Assembly: GCA_963970005.1 (NCBI GenBank)
Contig: CAXAMN010002991.1
Span: 299,173-363,172 of the forward strand
From: Durusdinium trenchii
Taxonomy: Eukaryota > Sar > Dinophyceae > Suessiales > Symbiodiniaceae
DNA length: 64,000 nucleotides
Direction of reading: 5' to 3'
Both the position numbers and the translations under genes were made by a program. Of this stretch, positions 53,337-64,000 are shown in pieces. Below the pieces are notes generated by a model, which worked only from the letters and a program-made list of their open reading frames with translations, made no database searches and was not told where the DNA came from. Position 1 is the stretch's first letter, and each line of letters opens with the position of its first letter.

Positions 53337-54958
53337 CTGCAAGTCCATCTACCTGGAGTCGTGCTTCAGAAAATGGGTACCTGGTTTGAGGTCACGAACA
53401 GGCCTGGAAATGGTCACAGACAGGGACTCCAAAAAGGTCACGAACTGAAGAACCTGGCAAGTACCTGTTTTTTGTTCGGGTCATGTCATGTCCCATGTTC
53501 TAAGGTATGAACTCGAGGGTCCAGGTATACACCTATATTGCCTATGATGTGCATGTGTAAACATCGAAGAGAGTCTGAAATCAGAAACATCCCCCGAAAA
53601 GCGAAGACCTAGTTGGCATGTTCCTTATGTGTTTTTTCCGTGCGTGTTCATTGCTCATGCATTCCAAGACTTGGATGAGAAAAAGACTCACCGGGCATCT
53701 TTGAGCTGCGAACGCCGCTGGCTTTTCCACGCCAAAAACGGCGTCGGTTCAGGGTCCACCTCACCGCTGCGAGGTTCAACCCGTTCTGTCGTGTGGTACC
53801 TAGTCTGTCACAGCGGAAGTTGGGAGCCAGATCTTCTCGTTTGAACTGTTTGCCCAACAAAGCAACTCTGAAACATCTCTGAGTTCACTTCACCGGAAGT
53901 TTTACGTGTGATATTTAAACATGCTGCTAACGGCAAACTCTCTCTCTCTCTCTCTTTGTTCTTCCTTTTAAAAAACCTCTGCGACCCGTGTTTTCCTTGG
54001 AATTGATGCTTCACCGTGCCTTTGGGATCTTGCAGCAAGTGACCCAACGCCTGGCACCGGTATGCGCACGTGACCGCCGACCGATGCTCCATGCGGTTGG
54101 ACCGCCACGACCGACACAACTTCGAGAATATGTTGTGTGAACCTTTTTTGTACGGAAGATGTCAAACAGCTTGAGACAGTGTGAGAAGTGTTTGAGACAG
54201 CTTAGCTTCAGACAGCTTGAGACAGCGAGTGATTTGTTGAGGCGAGTTGTGTGATTTCAACAGCTTGAGACCAACCACCAACCCCATGTTCGCGATGTTT
54301 TGTTCCGCCTGGCACCCTGAAGAGAGGTTACCATATCTGTGAATGTCTGGGTTCCGAATCAACTTTCATCCCTCATCTCCGCCCTGAGAGGCCAAAGTCC
54401 CCTTCCAAGAGTTCACACAAAACGTTCGGTTCGTTCACCTGGTGGGCTGGTTCCTTGGTCAAAACCATGGTAAAACCGCATCAAATCCATGCGACGAGCC
54501 ACCAGTTTCGACGGGTGACCTGGTTTTTATACGGGTGAGTGTCTGGTTTTTGTTTTCAGTCGAAAGAACAGCTACAGGGAAGTAGTCGTGATCCTCTCGG
54601 ATCTCGATTGATCACATCCCAGATCTGTCGACTGTTTGAGGATGAAGTTGAATCTTAAAAGCAGGTCATAAATGTCAAGAAAAGAGCCCTTCCAAGAATC
54701 AAGTAAACTAAGCAGCTCTACTAGAACAAAAGCTTCCAAAAGCTTCCAGCTTACGGGACGGGGGGCTTGCCGCCGGCAAGCCGCAGGCAAGCCACCGAAG
54801 GTGAAGGTGCCCCAATGAATCTCTGACAATCAATCTGATTGAATCAATCTCTGTAGCTTCACAGATGGCACCAACCCTAATTGAAAACAGAGCGATCCAT
54901 ATTGAAAGCTGCCTTCTGCTAAACCACTCTCAGTCAGGTTTGCCACTTTCACGCGAAA

Positions 54959-55073
54959 CCCAGTCCCAACCAGGAACAAGTGGATGGAACCGCCCAGTCC
55001 CAACCAGAAATCCTATGTAAAGGATCTCAAGCCAGCACCATCTTGGAACGAACTGTTTCTGGTCGTGACTGGG
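54959..55073. repeat. 115-bp member of the cccagtcccaacc foldback family
   Basis: Left arm cccagtcccaaccagg, right arm tttctggtcgtgactggg, with an internal duplicate of the left arm (cccagtcccaaccagaaa at about 54993). Confidence 0.75.
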
Positions 55074-57934
55074 GTTCGACCCGCTTCTTTCCGATCTGAC
55101 CATCTGCTGTCCAAATCGATCTCCTTATGCGGGTCAACTCTCTGATTCATAAACAAGTTTATTTGAATTGAACCTTCTCAGGCTTGGGGGGTTGTTCATC
55201 AAGCGTCCACATTGATTCGGGTGCTCCGGCTCAAAGAGTTGTCGACCCTCCCAGCTCTTCCAGTACAATTGGACACAGTTTAGGCCCCGTAGAAGACCCA
55301 GTTTGGGGCGATCGGGAATCTCCAAAAATTTTCAAAATGACACTTCCATTTGGATACAGCCACATCAACGTTAACTCAACTATATATATATAATTAATCA
55401 ACCAGTATACCAGTACTTTAGACCCGGGAGCTCTCCCCATCATAGTCCTCCACCGGCCGGAACAGTTCGGCTGGCCGTGCCCACGGTGTCGCGCATGGCC
55501 GTCCACGTGGGACGAACGGCAGCTTCGAACGGGACGAACGAGGTCCACCGCCCAACACCAGGGTGGCGTCCTCTGAAAGAAGTCCAGAAGACGCTTCTTG
55601 GAAACTGGGAACAAAGCTGTTCTAGTGTCAAGCCCTTTTAAAACCGAAGAAAACCAGCTGGTGCTTCGTTCACAAAAGCATCAAAACGACTGGAGGTGCG
55701 TCGCCCACCGGGCCGACATCGCTCCGGCAACCGTCCTTCCGCGGCACCTGCAGAGCGGCCGCCTCGTTGCCGGTCTGATAGGTCTTGCGACGCCACGGCG
55801 GCTTTGACCCCATGAGACAATCAAGGACTCCTGCATAGAGTCTGCCGATAGGCCTGAAAAGGTAGGTGAAAACGAGGGTTGATGTAGAAGTCTAAGTAAT
55901 ATATATATTATATTATATAAAATATAGTTTATACTTGCTTTTCGGGAAGTTCCTTCAGAAGTTCTTGATTTTCTAGGGCTTTTATGGGAAGTCTTCAAGC
56001 ACTTGTTCACCAAAAGGGTAGGTGGGCGAAAGGCAAATGTTTTTGTTGTGTTCAATCTGTTCACTTTCTTAAGGCATTGGGGGGAAGCCATCGCTATTGG
56101 GTTAAAGACCATTGCTGTTAGGTGTCTTTTCTGTGTCTTTTCTTTTTCTATTAGCGGGGAGGTCGGCAAAAGTGTTCAGTTGGTCCACTTTCTTAAGGCA
56201 GCACGATCAATGGTGGTCCCTTTAGATCAGTTGCATGCGTGAACGTCCAGTCCAGCAATATATGGCTTCATCGAAGGCGGTTGCCACCATGGCCTTAGGC
56301 TCTCTCCATCGGATTTCGATCGAATGTTGAGCTGAACAAATTGGAAGAAGCATGTGCTCACAGCAACCCTTTGAACAGGAAAGTACAGCAATAACATGAA
56401 CGCCAACCACTAAAGTGGCCATGCATCCAATTTGCAGCCAGAACCCATGTTTTTGTGGTCTTCCTCACGTGCACGACCATGCGAGCCCTTCGGACTGCTG
56501 GAGTGCATCACCACAGCGCCTGCGCCATGTCCAGGAGACTCTTGTGGACCACTTTTCCACCTCGATGTGGGCGCTCAAAGGAAAACGAATCGAAAAGGAT
56601 GGGGGTCAGGAGAATGATGACCCCCCCAAGAATCAAGAAACCGTAACCCTAGGATTCCAACCACCCTTTGATTTAATAGCCTGGTCCGAACCGCCATGTT
56701 TTTTGGATTTTACCTGACAAAACCGGGTCAAGCATGTGTTTCATTGTCGAAGGCTGCCAGGCAGCGCTTGTGGACACTTGGCAATGCTTGAGGAGTTCCG
56801 GTGGGCCGTCGTTCCGAACGCCGATCGCGGCAAACGAAGCTCCGTCGTCTCACGGTGCCAAGGAAGATGGGTGGCACAGTCAAGAGTTGGGCCAAAGAAA
56901 GTGTGGAACAGACTCCCCTGTATCCAATTAATAACCGAACTGTCCACCTGCTCACCTGTCAAGTAATCGCACGAAAACGATGCGAGAACCGGTGAGACTC
57001 TGGTCGGGCCGGCAGGAAAACGTTCACGTCACACACACCATGCGACACAAAGCGAGAAATCGAAGCACCATGTGGAAAGGCTCTGACTGCACCCATCGCC
57101 CGCAACAACGCAGCAAACCGTCGCAACTCAAGAGATGTCATCAGTGGGCGCCGCCCTGCCGCCCCACCCCCAGTCCACCACCCCAGGCCGTTTCGCAGTC
57201 CAGACTGGCAGCGTCGACGCCGTGCCGAGATCCTTCGTCGCCTCGTCGGTTTCGTTCCAAGGGACCATCGGCGGACACGTGACCGACCAACTTGGGCCTT
57301 CGGGCGTGGGGCGTCACTCCTTCCTGGGAGTCCAGTCGACTATCATAGTAGTTTATAAAAATGTTTTGCAAAAAATAGGAATGTCACTTGACTTGCGTGA
57401 TGCTAAATCTTTTGTCTTGGACTTCGCTTTCATCAAACATGGGTAAAGCTATGTAAGCTGAGCATAGTTTTAGCCTTAACTCCCGTGGTCGCTCCGAACG
57501 GTTCCCTGCTTGGTTGGGGGAAGGGCAGGGATAACCCTCAGCTCCCTCCAAAACGCTGCAGCTGCTGGGGGTGAGCTTAATCTACCTGGAGTCTCAGGTC
57601 GTACCTCGGGAAATGAGTACATCTAGCTGTTGTGTTTTTCGGGCCATGTCCCATGTTCTTCGATGTGCCGATCAATGATGTGCTGAGATCTCGCGTGGCG
57701 TTTAAAAGTCCTATTTGGGACGTCTTGGGAGGTCCCGCAGTGGCATATGGGCAACAGGGACACAGCACCAAAAATGAGCAGGTGAATAAGACATGTGACA
57801 ATATATTGTATACACCTAGCCTATACCCCAAAAGAATGATCGCTGCAGTCTTTTTGTGGGAGGGCGGGTGGTTCACTGACTTCTTTGCCAGGGACGGGCA
57901 ACATTGTGTGTTCTAACCTGCGTTCTCTTTTATG

Positions 57935-58335
57935 TGTGCTATTATTCATCTGTGTGTGTGCTCTCCTGTCTGTGCTCTCCAATTCATATACCTGTGCCAT
58001 CATATGTCTGGTTTCGTGTTTCCTCACATACGTGGACTCTAAACCGGTGTGCACTCATGCGTATGCGTGTGCGTGTGCGAGTGTGGTGTGGGTGTGTGTG
58101 TTCATGTGTGTGTTGTCGCACGTGTTCTCTTCCACGTGTGCTCACATATGTGTGCTCTCATGTGTGTGTGTGTGTGCGTGTGCGCGCGCTCTGCAATAGC
58201 TGTGCTCTCATGTGTGTTGCCTTTATATGCGTGTGCTCTCTCATATCTCTGCTGGCATCCTGTGATCTCAGATATGCTCTCATGTGTTTCCTCACATATG
58301 ATATGTGTGTGTTCTCTCATGTGTGCTCTAGAGTG
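57935..58335. repeat. TG-rich low-complexity stretch
   Basis: Irregular repeats of tgtgtgtg and ctctcatgtgtg. It creates spurious Cys/Val/Met-rich ORFs on the plus strand. Confidence 0.85.
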
Positions 58336-59111
58336 TGGAAGTTGGCTTATTTGCCTTTCTCTTCTTCTACTTAGCACCCTTTGGGTCTCTTGCCGGGATC
58401 ATTTGTTTTATTACTTTTTGGCAGGAGAAATCTGCAGGAACATTTTACAAGTGATACAACTCTTCCCAGCAAATTCTCAAGTGGCTGCAGCTGAACGGGC
58501 TGAACGCCGTCTCAATTCTCAATTGCAAGATACGGTATCCTGTATGAAGGATCCATGTTGCTATCTTGTAATGAGAGATCCAAGTGCGATACCAAACTAT
58601 CAGGTCTTGTCCTGTCTGAGCAAGGTGACAGCAATGACCCGGCTCCAGACACCGTAGCCCTGAAGTCAGCTGATTGTTCCTACGCTGTCTTTGGACCTTC
58701 ATGACGTTGACTGCCACAGCTTTTTTCTGGAAAATCAAGGGATAATCGATGTTCATTGGTTTCCCAATGTTTCTTCTTTTCTTGTTTGAAGAAACCAATT
58801 CCCAAAAGTGTTTTATTTATATATAAGGTTATCCACTTTTCCTGGGTCGGCTCACGCGTCATCTCTAAGCTTCGGTGGCACGACCAAAAAACGCATCACC
58901 GCGTCGCTTCGGGCGAACACGTCGGATGCTAGGACGTCGGTTTTCACATGTTTTCACATTTCAACTCCAGTTCAAGCCCACCATTGCATAAAAGAGTTCA
59001 CTGGACCTGGTGTTGTAGTCAAATCCTTACCACCACAATCCACCACAATGGTTGTTTCGGTAAAGTAAAAAAACATGCAAAAACCCTTAAGTCAATGGTG
59101 GGGAAGGAAGC

Positions 59112-59214
59112 CTAGAGAAGCACCAGTTGAGGAACCGCTGCCCGTCGTCCCCACCTGCTCGCAAGAAGTGGAGCAGGAAGTTCAGCACACCTGGCTGGAG
59201 GAGCTTGAAGTGAT
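59112..59214 (-). CDS. Minus-strand exon, hydrophobic helical protein
   Basis: Opens after ggcctatctttttag|AT and reads HFKLLQPGVLNFLLHFLRAG then GDDGQRFLNWCFS, closing at TCTAG|GCTTCC, a GC donor. It looks like a helical-repeat protein segment. An alternative GT donor (GAGCAG|GTGGGG) lies inside. No family recognised; neighbours cannot be joined with confidence. Confidence 0.5.
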
Positions 59215-61569
59215 CTAAAAAGATAGGCCTTGTTTGTTCCAACAGAGGTTGAAGAACCCTAGTTCGACTATCCCAGTTGGGTACCCCAGGTGACAAAAAC
59301 CTCTCGAGAAGGTTTTACGGCGCCAAGCGTGGTGGTCCAGTTTCAGTGTGGAGAACATCATTCACTCACGAAGCAAAGGAGCAACTAGGGCCATGTAGTG
59401 GCCCCTTCCTCCGACCAAAAGGGGAACGAGCCAGCCACGACGAGCAGTGGGTCAATGGGCGTTGCTGGGGATCGAGCCACGACCTCGACCATCGAGCATC
59501 GACCTCCCCAACTGCCGGACGCCGACAGAGCTGTTGAAGACGAGGGGTCTCCTTCCCTCGATGAATTCCTGCGTTGAACGTACCAACGCACCAGGTGCGC
59601 TTCGAAGAGGATGCACGGGACGGAAGGCGCGATGCACGTCGACGTGACGTTCGTAGCTCGGATCCTCCGTACCTCAAGTCGATGGGAGCCTCGGCACCCT
59701 CCGACGTCCACTCGTCCGGTGCCGGCCTTGTTACGTAGCGAGGCCAGCCCCGTTCGCCCCCGTTCGTAAGGCCAGGAGCCCCCGTTCGTAGCGAAAGGAA
59801 CCTAATAGGAATGGCCTCCACCCTACTACCGAGCATAGCGTCCTTGTTACTGCCGCCGAAGGCACATGACTGGGACCGCGGAGACCGTCGGGAGCTGCGT
59901 CGAAGGTTTCTCCTGGAGCGAACGAGTGCCCAGTGAGTCGAGTCACCGGTGGGTTGAAGAGGGTGGTTCTGGGTGCCCGGTTGGTGGGTTTTGGGGTGAG
60001 TGGGTGAAGAGGTCACCGGTTCTTGCCAACTGAGTTGCAGGGTGCCTTGGGCAGCAAAAGCGAGACCTAGGGCCTAGAACCCATCTCATGCCCTGCTTTG
60101 AGAGGAAGAGGTCATTCAAGGGTCAAAAACAGGTTCTAGGTAATCATGAACATGGGTCTGTCTCAAATGAGCAGCTGCTCAACCAAGTGATGTTCGTGGA
60201 AAAAAAGAATAAAAGTGATTCTGAGACACCTGTGGATGTGGCTCAAAACTGAGCCATCTGAGCCACCCCAGCAGCTTGACATCCCCCGGCCCTTTACCCT
60301 TGAAGGACATTGAAGGCCCTCCCCAGTGCTCAACCTTCTTCAATGGGGAATTCTCAATTGCTACCCAAGTCCTGGACTTGTTCTGGAAGGAATAAAGGAA
60401 ATCTTCCTGATGCCAGGGGCTGGGAAAACATGGGGAAAATCACCTCGCCCAAAGTCTCCGCAAAACCAAGGAGTGGGATCGGTAGGCCAAGATCTCAAAA
60501 AGAGTGATGATCCTTGACCGACTGTTACTGATTATGGGCTGCAACTACAACCCTTCTTTTGCAAACCGGTGACCGCGCTCCCAGAGTCCAGGCCTCTCTA
60601 CTTCTCTGCCGCGCTCCCAAAGAGGCATGTCTTGACTTGGCCTGAAAACACGAGGCAACAGCGAGCCCATCGCCGGTGAAAACCGATCAGCTGAATCAGC
60701 TGAGCAAAAGTGGGAGAAATGTGTGATGCCTGGTGCTGTGTGTGTTTAGAAAGATTGAATCGATGAATTGCTTTCGGTGAATCCCCTTGACAGTACCGGC
60801 CATATTGATCCATAGATGGTGAAGATGGTGCAGTTTTTCAACGGACCGGCGAACGGTCCTTTTGCTGTGAATTCGAGTCACCCTGGAGTCCGTGCATCAT
60901 GGAAATCAAAAAAAACATTTGTATAATAGGCTGAAGAGAGGTTGAGAGACCAGAACGTTCGGACCCTGCTCTGTGGTACATGATGGGCGATAGTGGATGG
61001 GCTGTTCAACCTGTCTTGCTGGGTCAGCTTTATGGTCGAAGGTGCAAAAATCGAACACCGCTTGTGTTATCACCCTCGATCCTAGAGCCTCTGGCCATCA
61101 GGCGCTGATCCGTGGCATGCCATGGGTTAGAATTTTCACCACAGGTCGCCTCAGGGCCACCTGCACCCTGGCCCTGGAAGTCCAAGACCATTAGAGAATA
61201 GTGGTCGGAAGCCTGGGGCTGGATGAACGGTTGACTCTGCAGTTTCGCTGGTGTTTTCCACGTCTTCCTTGGATGAAGACGTGTGCAAGTAAGAGGACCA
61301 GCGGCCCACTGGAGGAGGTGTCGTCTCTCTTTGCCATTCTGGCGAAGTCAGCACGAGAGTTTGGAAGTTTGAGTCCTTCCTGGTCCGCATTATTCGTCAA
61401 ACTTGTTTCATTCGCATCTGTTCAACGAAACAACTTCTGTTAAGGCCGGGGAGCCTTTTCAAATGCCGCATGCAAATGCGTGCCCGACCGATTGAAAACA
61501 TTGGAAAACAAATGAAAAACATTGGAGGAAAATTCTCTCTCTCTCTCTCTCTCTCTCTCCGGGGGCCGC
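59215..61569. other. Non-coding, repeats
   Basis: 59240-59297 is a diverged copy of 18650-18715. Minus-strand reading near 59385-59460 (IDPLLVVAGSFPFWSEEGAT) is protein-like but unsupported by splice sites. 59750-59800 belongs to the ccaggagcccc-gttcgtagc family seen at 20545-20605 and 27465-27560. No gene is supported. Confidence 0.4.
61533..61559. repeat. (CT)n microsatellite
   Basis: Uninterrupted CT dinucleotides immediately left of the PEVK-like exon. Confidence 0.9.
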
Positions 61570-61651
61570 CTTCTTCACCGGCTTCACCTCCGGCTTCACC
61601 TCCGGCTTCACCTCCGGCTTCACCTCCGGCTTCACAGGCTTCACCTCCATC
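61570..61651 (-). CDS. Minus-strand exon encoding a PEVK-like repeat
   Basis: After ccaccgcccag|G the frame reads MEVKPVKPEVKPEVKPEV and on to VKPVKKAA: a 12-base (four-residue) repeat of Lys-Pro-Glu-Val. The entering phase (1 base) fits the leaving phase (2 bases) of 62824-62912. The right limit is uncertain; a GC donor (AAG|GCGGCC) at 61570 is possible, since the sequence then runs into the CT microsatellite. Such repeats form extended, flexible linkers; the host protein is unknown. Confidence 0.42.
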
Positions 61652-61802
61652 CTGGGCGGTGGGTTGGTGGCTTGGACGGATCAATAATGACCTGCGGTGC
61701 CACACCCGATGGACCAGGTCCAGTGATGCCCCTTTGGAGAAGAAATCGAGGGGCCGGTGCCTTGTACCTATTGCTTGTGCACGACTGGGGGTATGGATCT
61801 CT

Positions 61803-61892
61803 CCCTAGGGCTCCAACTATATCCTCAGAAGGTGGTTAGACCCCCCAAACTTACCTCAACCACCTTCTCAGGAGGTGGTTGGAGCCCTAGGG
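61803..61892. repeat. 90-bp foldback element with perfect 15-bp arms
   Basis: ccctagggctccaac (61803-61817) and its exact complement (61878-61892); inner arms ctcagaaggtggtt and aaccaccttctcag extend the stem. Confidence 0.75.
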
Positions 61893-62823
61893 TCTCTGAT
61901 GTTCAACCAAAGAGGCCATCCACGCGAACCCCCCACCTGCCACGACTGGGGCTCCAAACCGCCCAGACCGGTGTTCGGAGAACAGTATTGGGAGCGAGCA
62001 TCTGTGGGGACCAGAAAGAATAGCTGGTGACAGGTACCAGGGACCCTGAAGGGGTGTATGTGTTTTTCATGGTTTCTTTCCTCCCAGTCTGTGAACATGT
62101 CTTCATCTACAGCAGGCAACCTGAAAATCATCCGGTGCACAAACATTTGAAGTTCCGGACGTCAGGGAGATGGTCTCCAGCCATTTCTCCAGCACCTATT
62201 TTTCGACCGAACTTCAGGAACTTCAGCGGCGCACGAATGACTCCCCGGTGTTCGTCCGAAAGGTGAACCCGGATCTCAGGGCGCCCTGTGTTTCCACCTC
62301 CGACCGTCGGATCGAACGGCGTCGAGCAGAGTAGAAGTCGAATTTCAGCGGCGCTGTCGACCGATCCCAGGACCCCTGCTTTGATCGGACATTGGACCAA
62401 ATTGACCAGGGAGTTCTTTCCGAGGCCAGGGTGGTTGGCTCGTCCGACGTGACAGGAGAGCGAACGGGAAGCATGGAGGGAGTGCACCCTGGCCTCCGAA
62501 CTGGTACTTTTGGGGTGCAACAAAGAACCAAAGAATCAAAATAATACATGTTTAGAAAAACTTGACCAGACATACCAGGAGGGTTTCGGGATGGAGTGCC
62601 GAAGTTGGAGGATAGTCGTGCCCCCCTGGACACATCCACTCACTTTTCATGGGACGAGCCAAACTGCCCTGTGCCTCCACGTGAGTCCTAGTACCGAACA
62701 AAGGTCGAGGATCCTCACCTGCCGGGTCACCAATGGTTCGACCGACCTGTTGGGGGCTCAAGAACCCTATAAAGGAGACCTGGCAGGGAGGATGTTTTGG
62801 GTGTCTAAACCGGGTCGCATCAC
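61893..62823. other. Intron-like sequence, no supported exon
   Basis: Lies between two candidate minus-strand exons. No frame is convincing. Confidence 0.35.
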
Positions 62824-62912
62824 TCAGGCTCGCTCAGGGTCTCGCCGAGGGGCGGAACCTGCGGAACCGGCGCCGTGGTCACCGCGGAGACGGCCGGTTC
62901 CTGCGGGTGCCG
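62824..62912 (-). CDS. Possible minus-strand exon, Pro/Ala/Val linker
   Basis: Acceptor with a long pyrimidine tract (ttctccgcttttcacgg to gccag|CGG). It reads RHPQEPAVSAVTTAPVPQVP then PLGETLSEP, with donor GA|GTGATG. The leaving phase joins cleanly to 61651, giving LSEPE-MEVKPV. Low-complexity composition keeps confidence modest. Confidence 0.38.
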
Positions 62913-64000
62913 CTGGCGCGGCGGACGCCGTGAAAAGCGGAGAAGGCGGCGGGAAAAACAGGGAACAATGAGTATATGACTTGTTTGACCTCCAAATCGG
63001 TGTTTGTTGACCCCTTCCACCCCAAGTTTTAGGCCCCCTGCGGATTAATGCATCTCACTTGAGGGGTGAGTGCAGAATGTACTCTTGTGAACTACGGTCA
63101 ACCGTAGCGCGAGCTGTCTGGATGTTGAACTAAGGGGCTGCCTATCAGCACCTTCCTGTCAGGATCACCTGGCTGGAAGCCCCCAAACAGCTGCACTGCT
63201 TCCCAAAAAGAGGTCCGATTTCGCGTCCCACAGACCATGGCTTTACTGAGGATTTGGGCTACGAAACCAGCCGAAGCCGAACTCTTCGTCTTTTTCAGGC
63301 GAACGGGAGGACATGTTGCACCGTTGAGGACGCTCAACACACACCACATTCCTCTGCACGGACGCGACATAGACTGTCGACACCTGTAGATCAATTCACC
63401 CCTCCACCACAGAGGTGTCTTACCTCGAGCCGACCTCGAGTCGACCTCCCTCATACCTCGGACAAGGGAGAACAAGTAGTATACAGTACCTGTTTTTGTC
63501 CGGGCCATGTCCCATGTTCCGAAATTCGATGTGTTCAGGAGGACCCTCACTCATAGACTCATAGAACCAAAGAAAGATCCTGTGGAGATATGTTATAAAT
63601 GTATAGAGAGAGAGAGAGACCGTCCATTTGCTTGGCTGGGACCCTCTCGAAACGGTCCAGGCGTCATTTTTGGCACTATCTATTAGTATTAAATGCATGA
63701 TTGTAATAAATAATTAAGTAGCATAGGAACTAGGAACCTCTACTCCATGAATCCGCAATTCAACCATGAAATCCCCGTGATCACCAAATTCATTGCCTTT
63801 CACGTCCCAGCCTCCCCACTCCATGCTTCCTCGGCCTTCGCGATGGGGGCATCTCGATGGATTGCCTGGACAAACTGATCTGGAGAGTTCTTGTAAGTTC
63901 TGGTGGAGACAGAGAGAGGTGATATAATTCCCAGACACTCCATGGGACTGGCATATTTACATACATTGACCCCTTTTCAACCACCCCTGGCCGTTTCTCG
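62913..64000. other. Right-hand flank, no supported gene
   Basis: Contains the third copy of the ccatgtcccatgttc phrase (63503-63520), a short GA microsatellite (63603-63620) and a phrase, ccatgggactggcatattt (63940-63959), shared with 46855-46873. Confidence 0.4.

Larger units (their letters stand above)
53337..59111. other. Mostly non-coding; several ambiguous exon-like patches
   Basis: Three copies of a phrase containing ccatgtcccatgttc occur at about 53490, 57640 and 63505, with gtacctg-tttttg-cggg before it, marking a dispersed family. GC-rich patches at 55440-55620, 55640-55800 and 57160-57340 have open frames on one or both strands (for example RRKTYQTGNEAAALQVPRKD on minus at about 55790) but no convincing pair of splice sites. 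I do not annotate them as exons. Confidence 0.4.

Noticed and set aside
52955..53389. Plus-strand ORF with a long poly-Leu run
   Set aside because: Generated by the (TCC)n microsatellite inside the minus-strand RRM exon.
55440..55800. GC-rich patches as further minus-strand exons
   Set aside because: Two frames per patch are open and no matching acceptor-donor pair in phase was found.
57135..57350. Plus-strand coding exon (FAVQTGSVDAVPRSFVASS)
   Set aside because: Codon bias is suggestive, but the minus strand is also open and no donor is clear, so the strand cannot be decided.
57904..58657. Plus-strand ORFs rich in Cys, Val and Met
   Set aside because: Translation of the TG-rich low-complexity stretch.
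1..64000. Spliced-leader relics, tRNA or rRNA genes, telomeric repeats
   Set aside because: Looked for by eye and not found; absence is not proven without a covariance or pattern search.

Overview
The window looks like nuclear DNA of a dinoflagellate, most likely a Symbiodiniaceae alga. The grounds are a decayed LINE of the type common in those genomes, a fragment resembling a dinoflagellate retrotransposon gag, small minus-strand exons with AG|G acceptors and a mix of GT, GC and GA donors, and dense short foldback elements and minisatellites. The genus is inference. Nothing indicates a prokaryotic, plasmid or viral replicon. A 10-base N run shows that this is scaffolded assembly.

Layout. 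(1) 1-8410, plus strand: a non-LTR retrotransposon with ORF1, then APE endonuclease, reverse transcriptase, zinc knuckle and RNase H. It is broken by at least six frameshifts and a stop, and has a short deletion between RT motifs B and C. (2) 8411-27200: mostly repeats. These are a 357-bp tandem repeat carrying hairpins (10075-10960), a broken unrecognised minus-strand gene (11179-12480), a minisatellite field (12640-13930), a gag-like ORF (14427-15170), two facing inverted 14-bp arrays (21713-22412) and a 21-bp array (25136-25330). (3) 27204-34013, minus strand: the best host gene. It has seven exons encoding a coiled-coil protein of about 1.19 kaa with 86-residue tandem repeats; the assembly gap falls inside the repeat exon. 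(4) 34586-53336, minus strand: a string of short exons of one or more further genes. The 5'-most is a large exon with an RRM-like RNA-binding domain, followed by exons of helical protein. (5) 53337-64000: largely repeats, with three more plausible minus-strand exons, one of them a PEVK-like repeat.

All supported host exons lie on the minus strand, which fits the one-directional gene clusters of dinoflagellates. Introns and intergenic DNA share families of 60-120 bp foldback elements. The most unusual non-coding stretch is 50745-51045, an AT-rich run of four successive perfect hairpins unlike its surroundings; it may be mitochondrial DNA inserted into the nucleus.

Exon boundaries were read by eye from frame, codon phase and splice signals. 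They are models, not transcript-backed.
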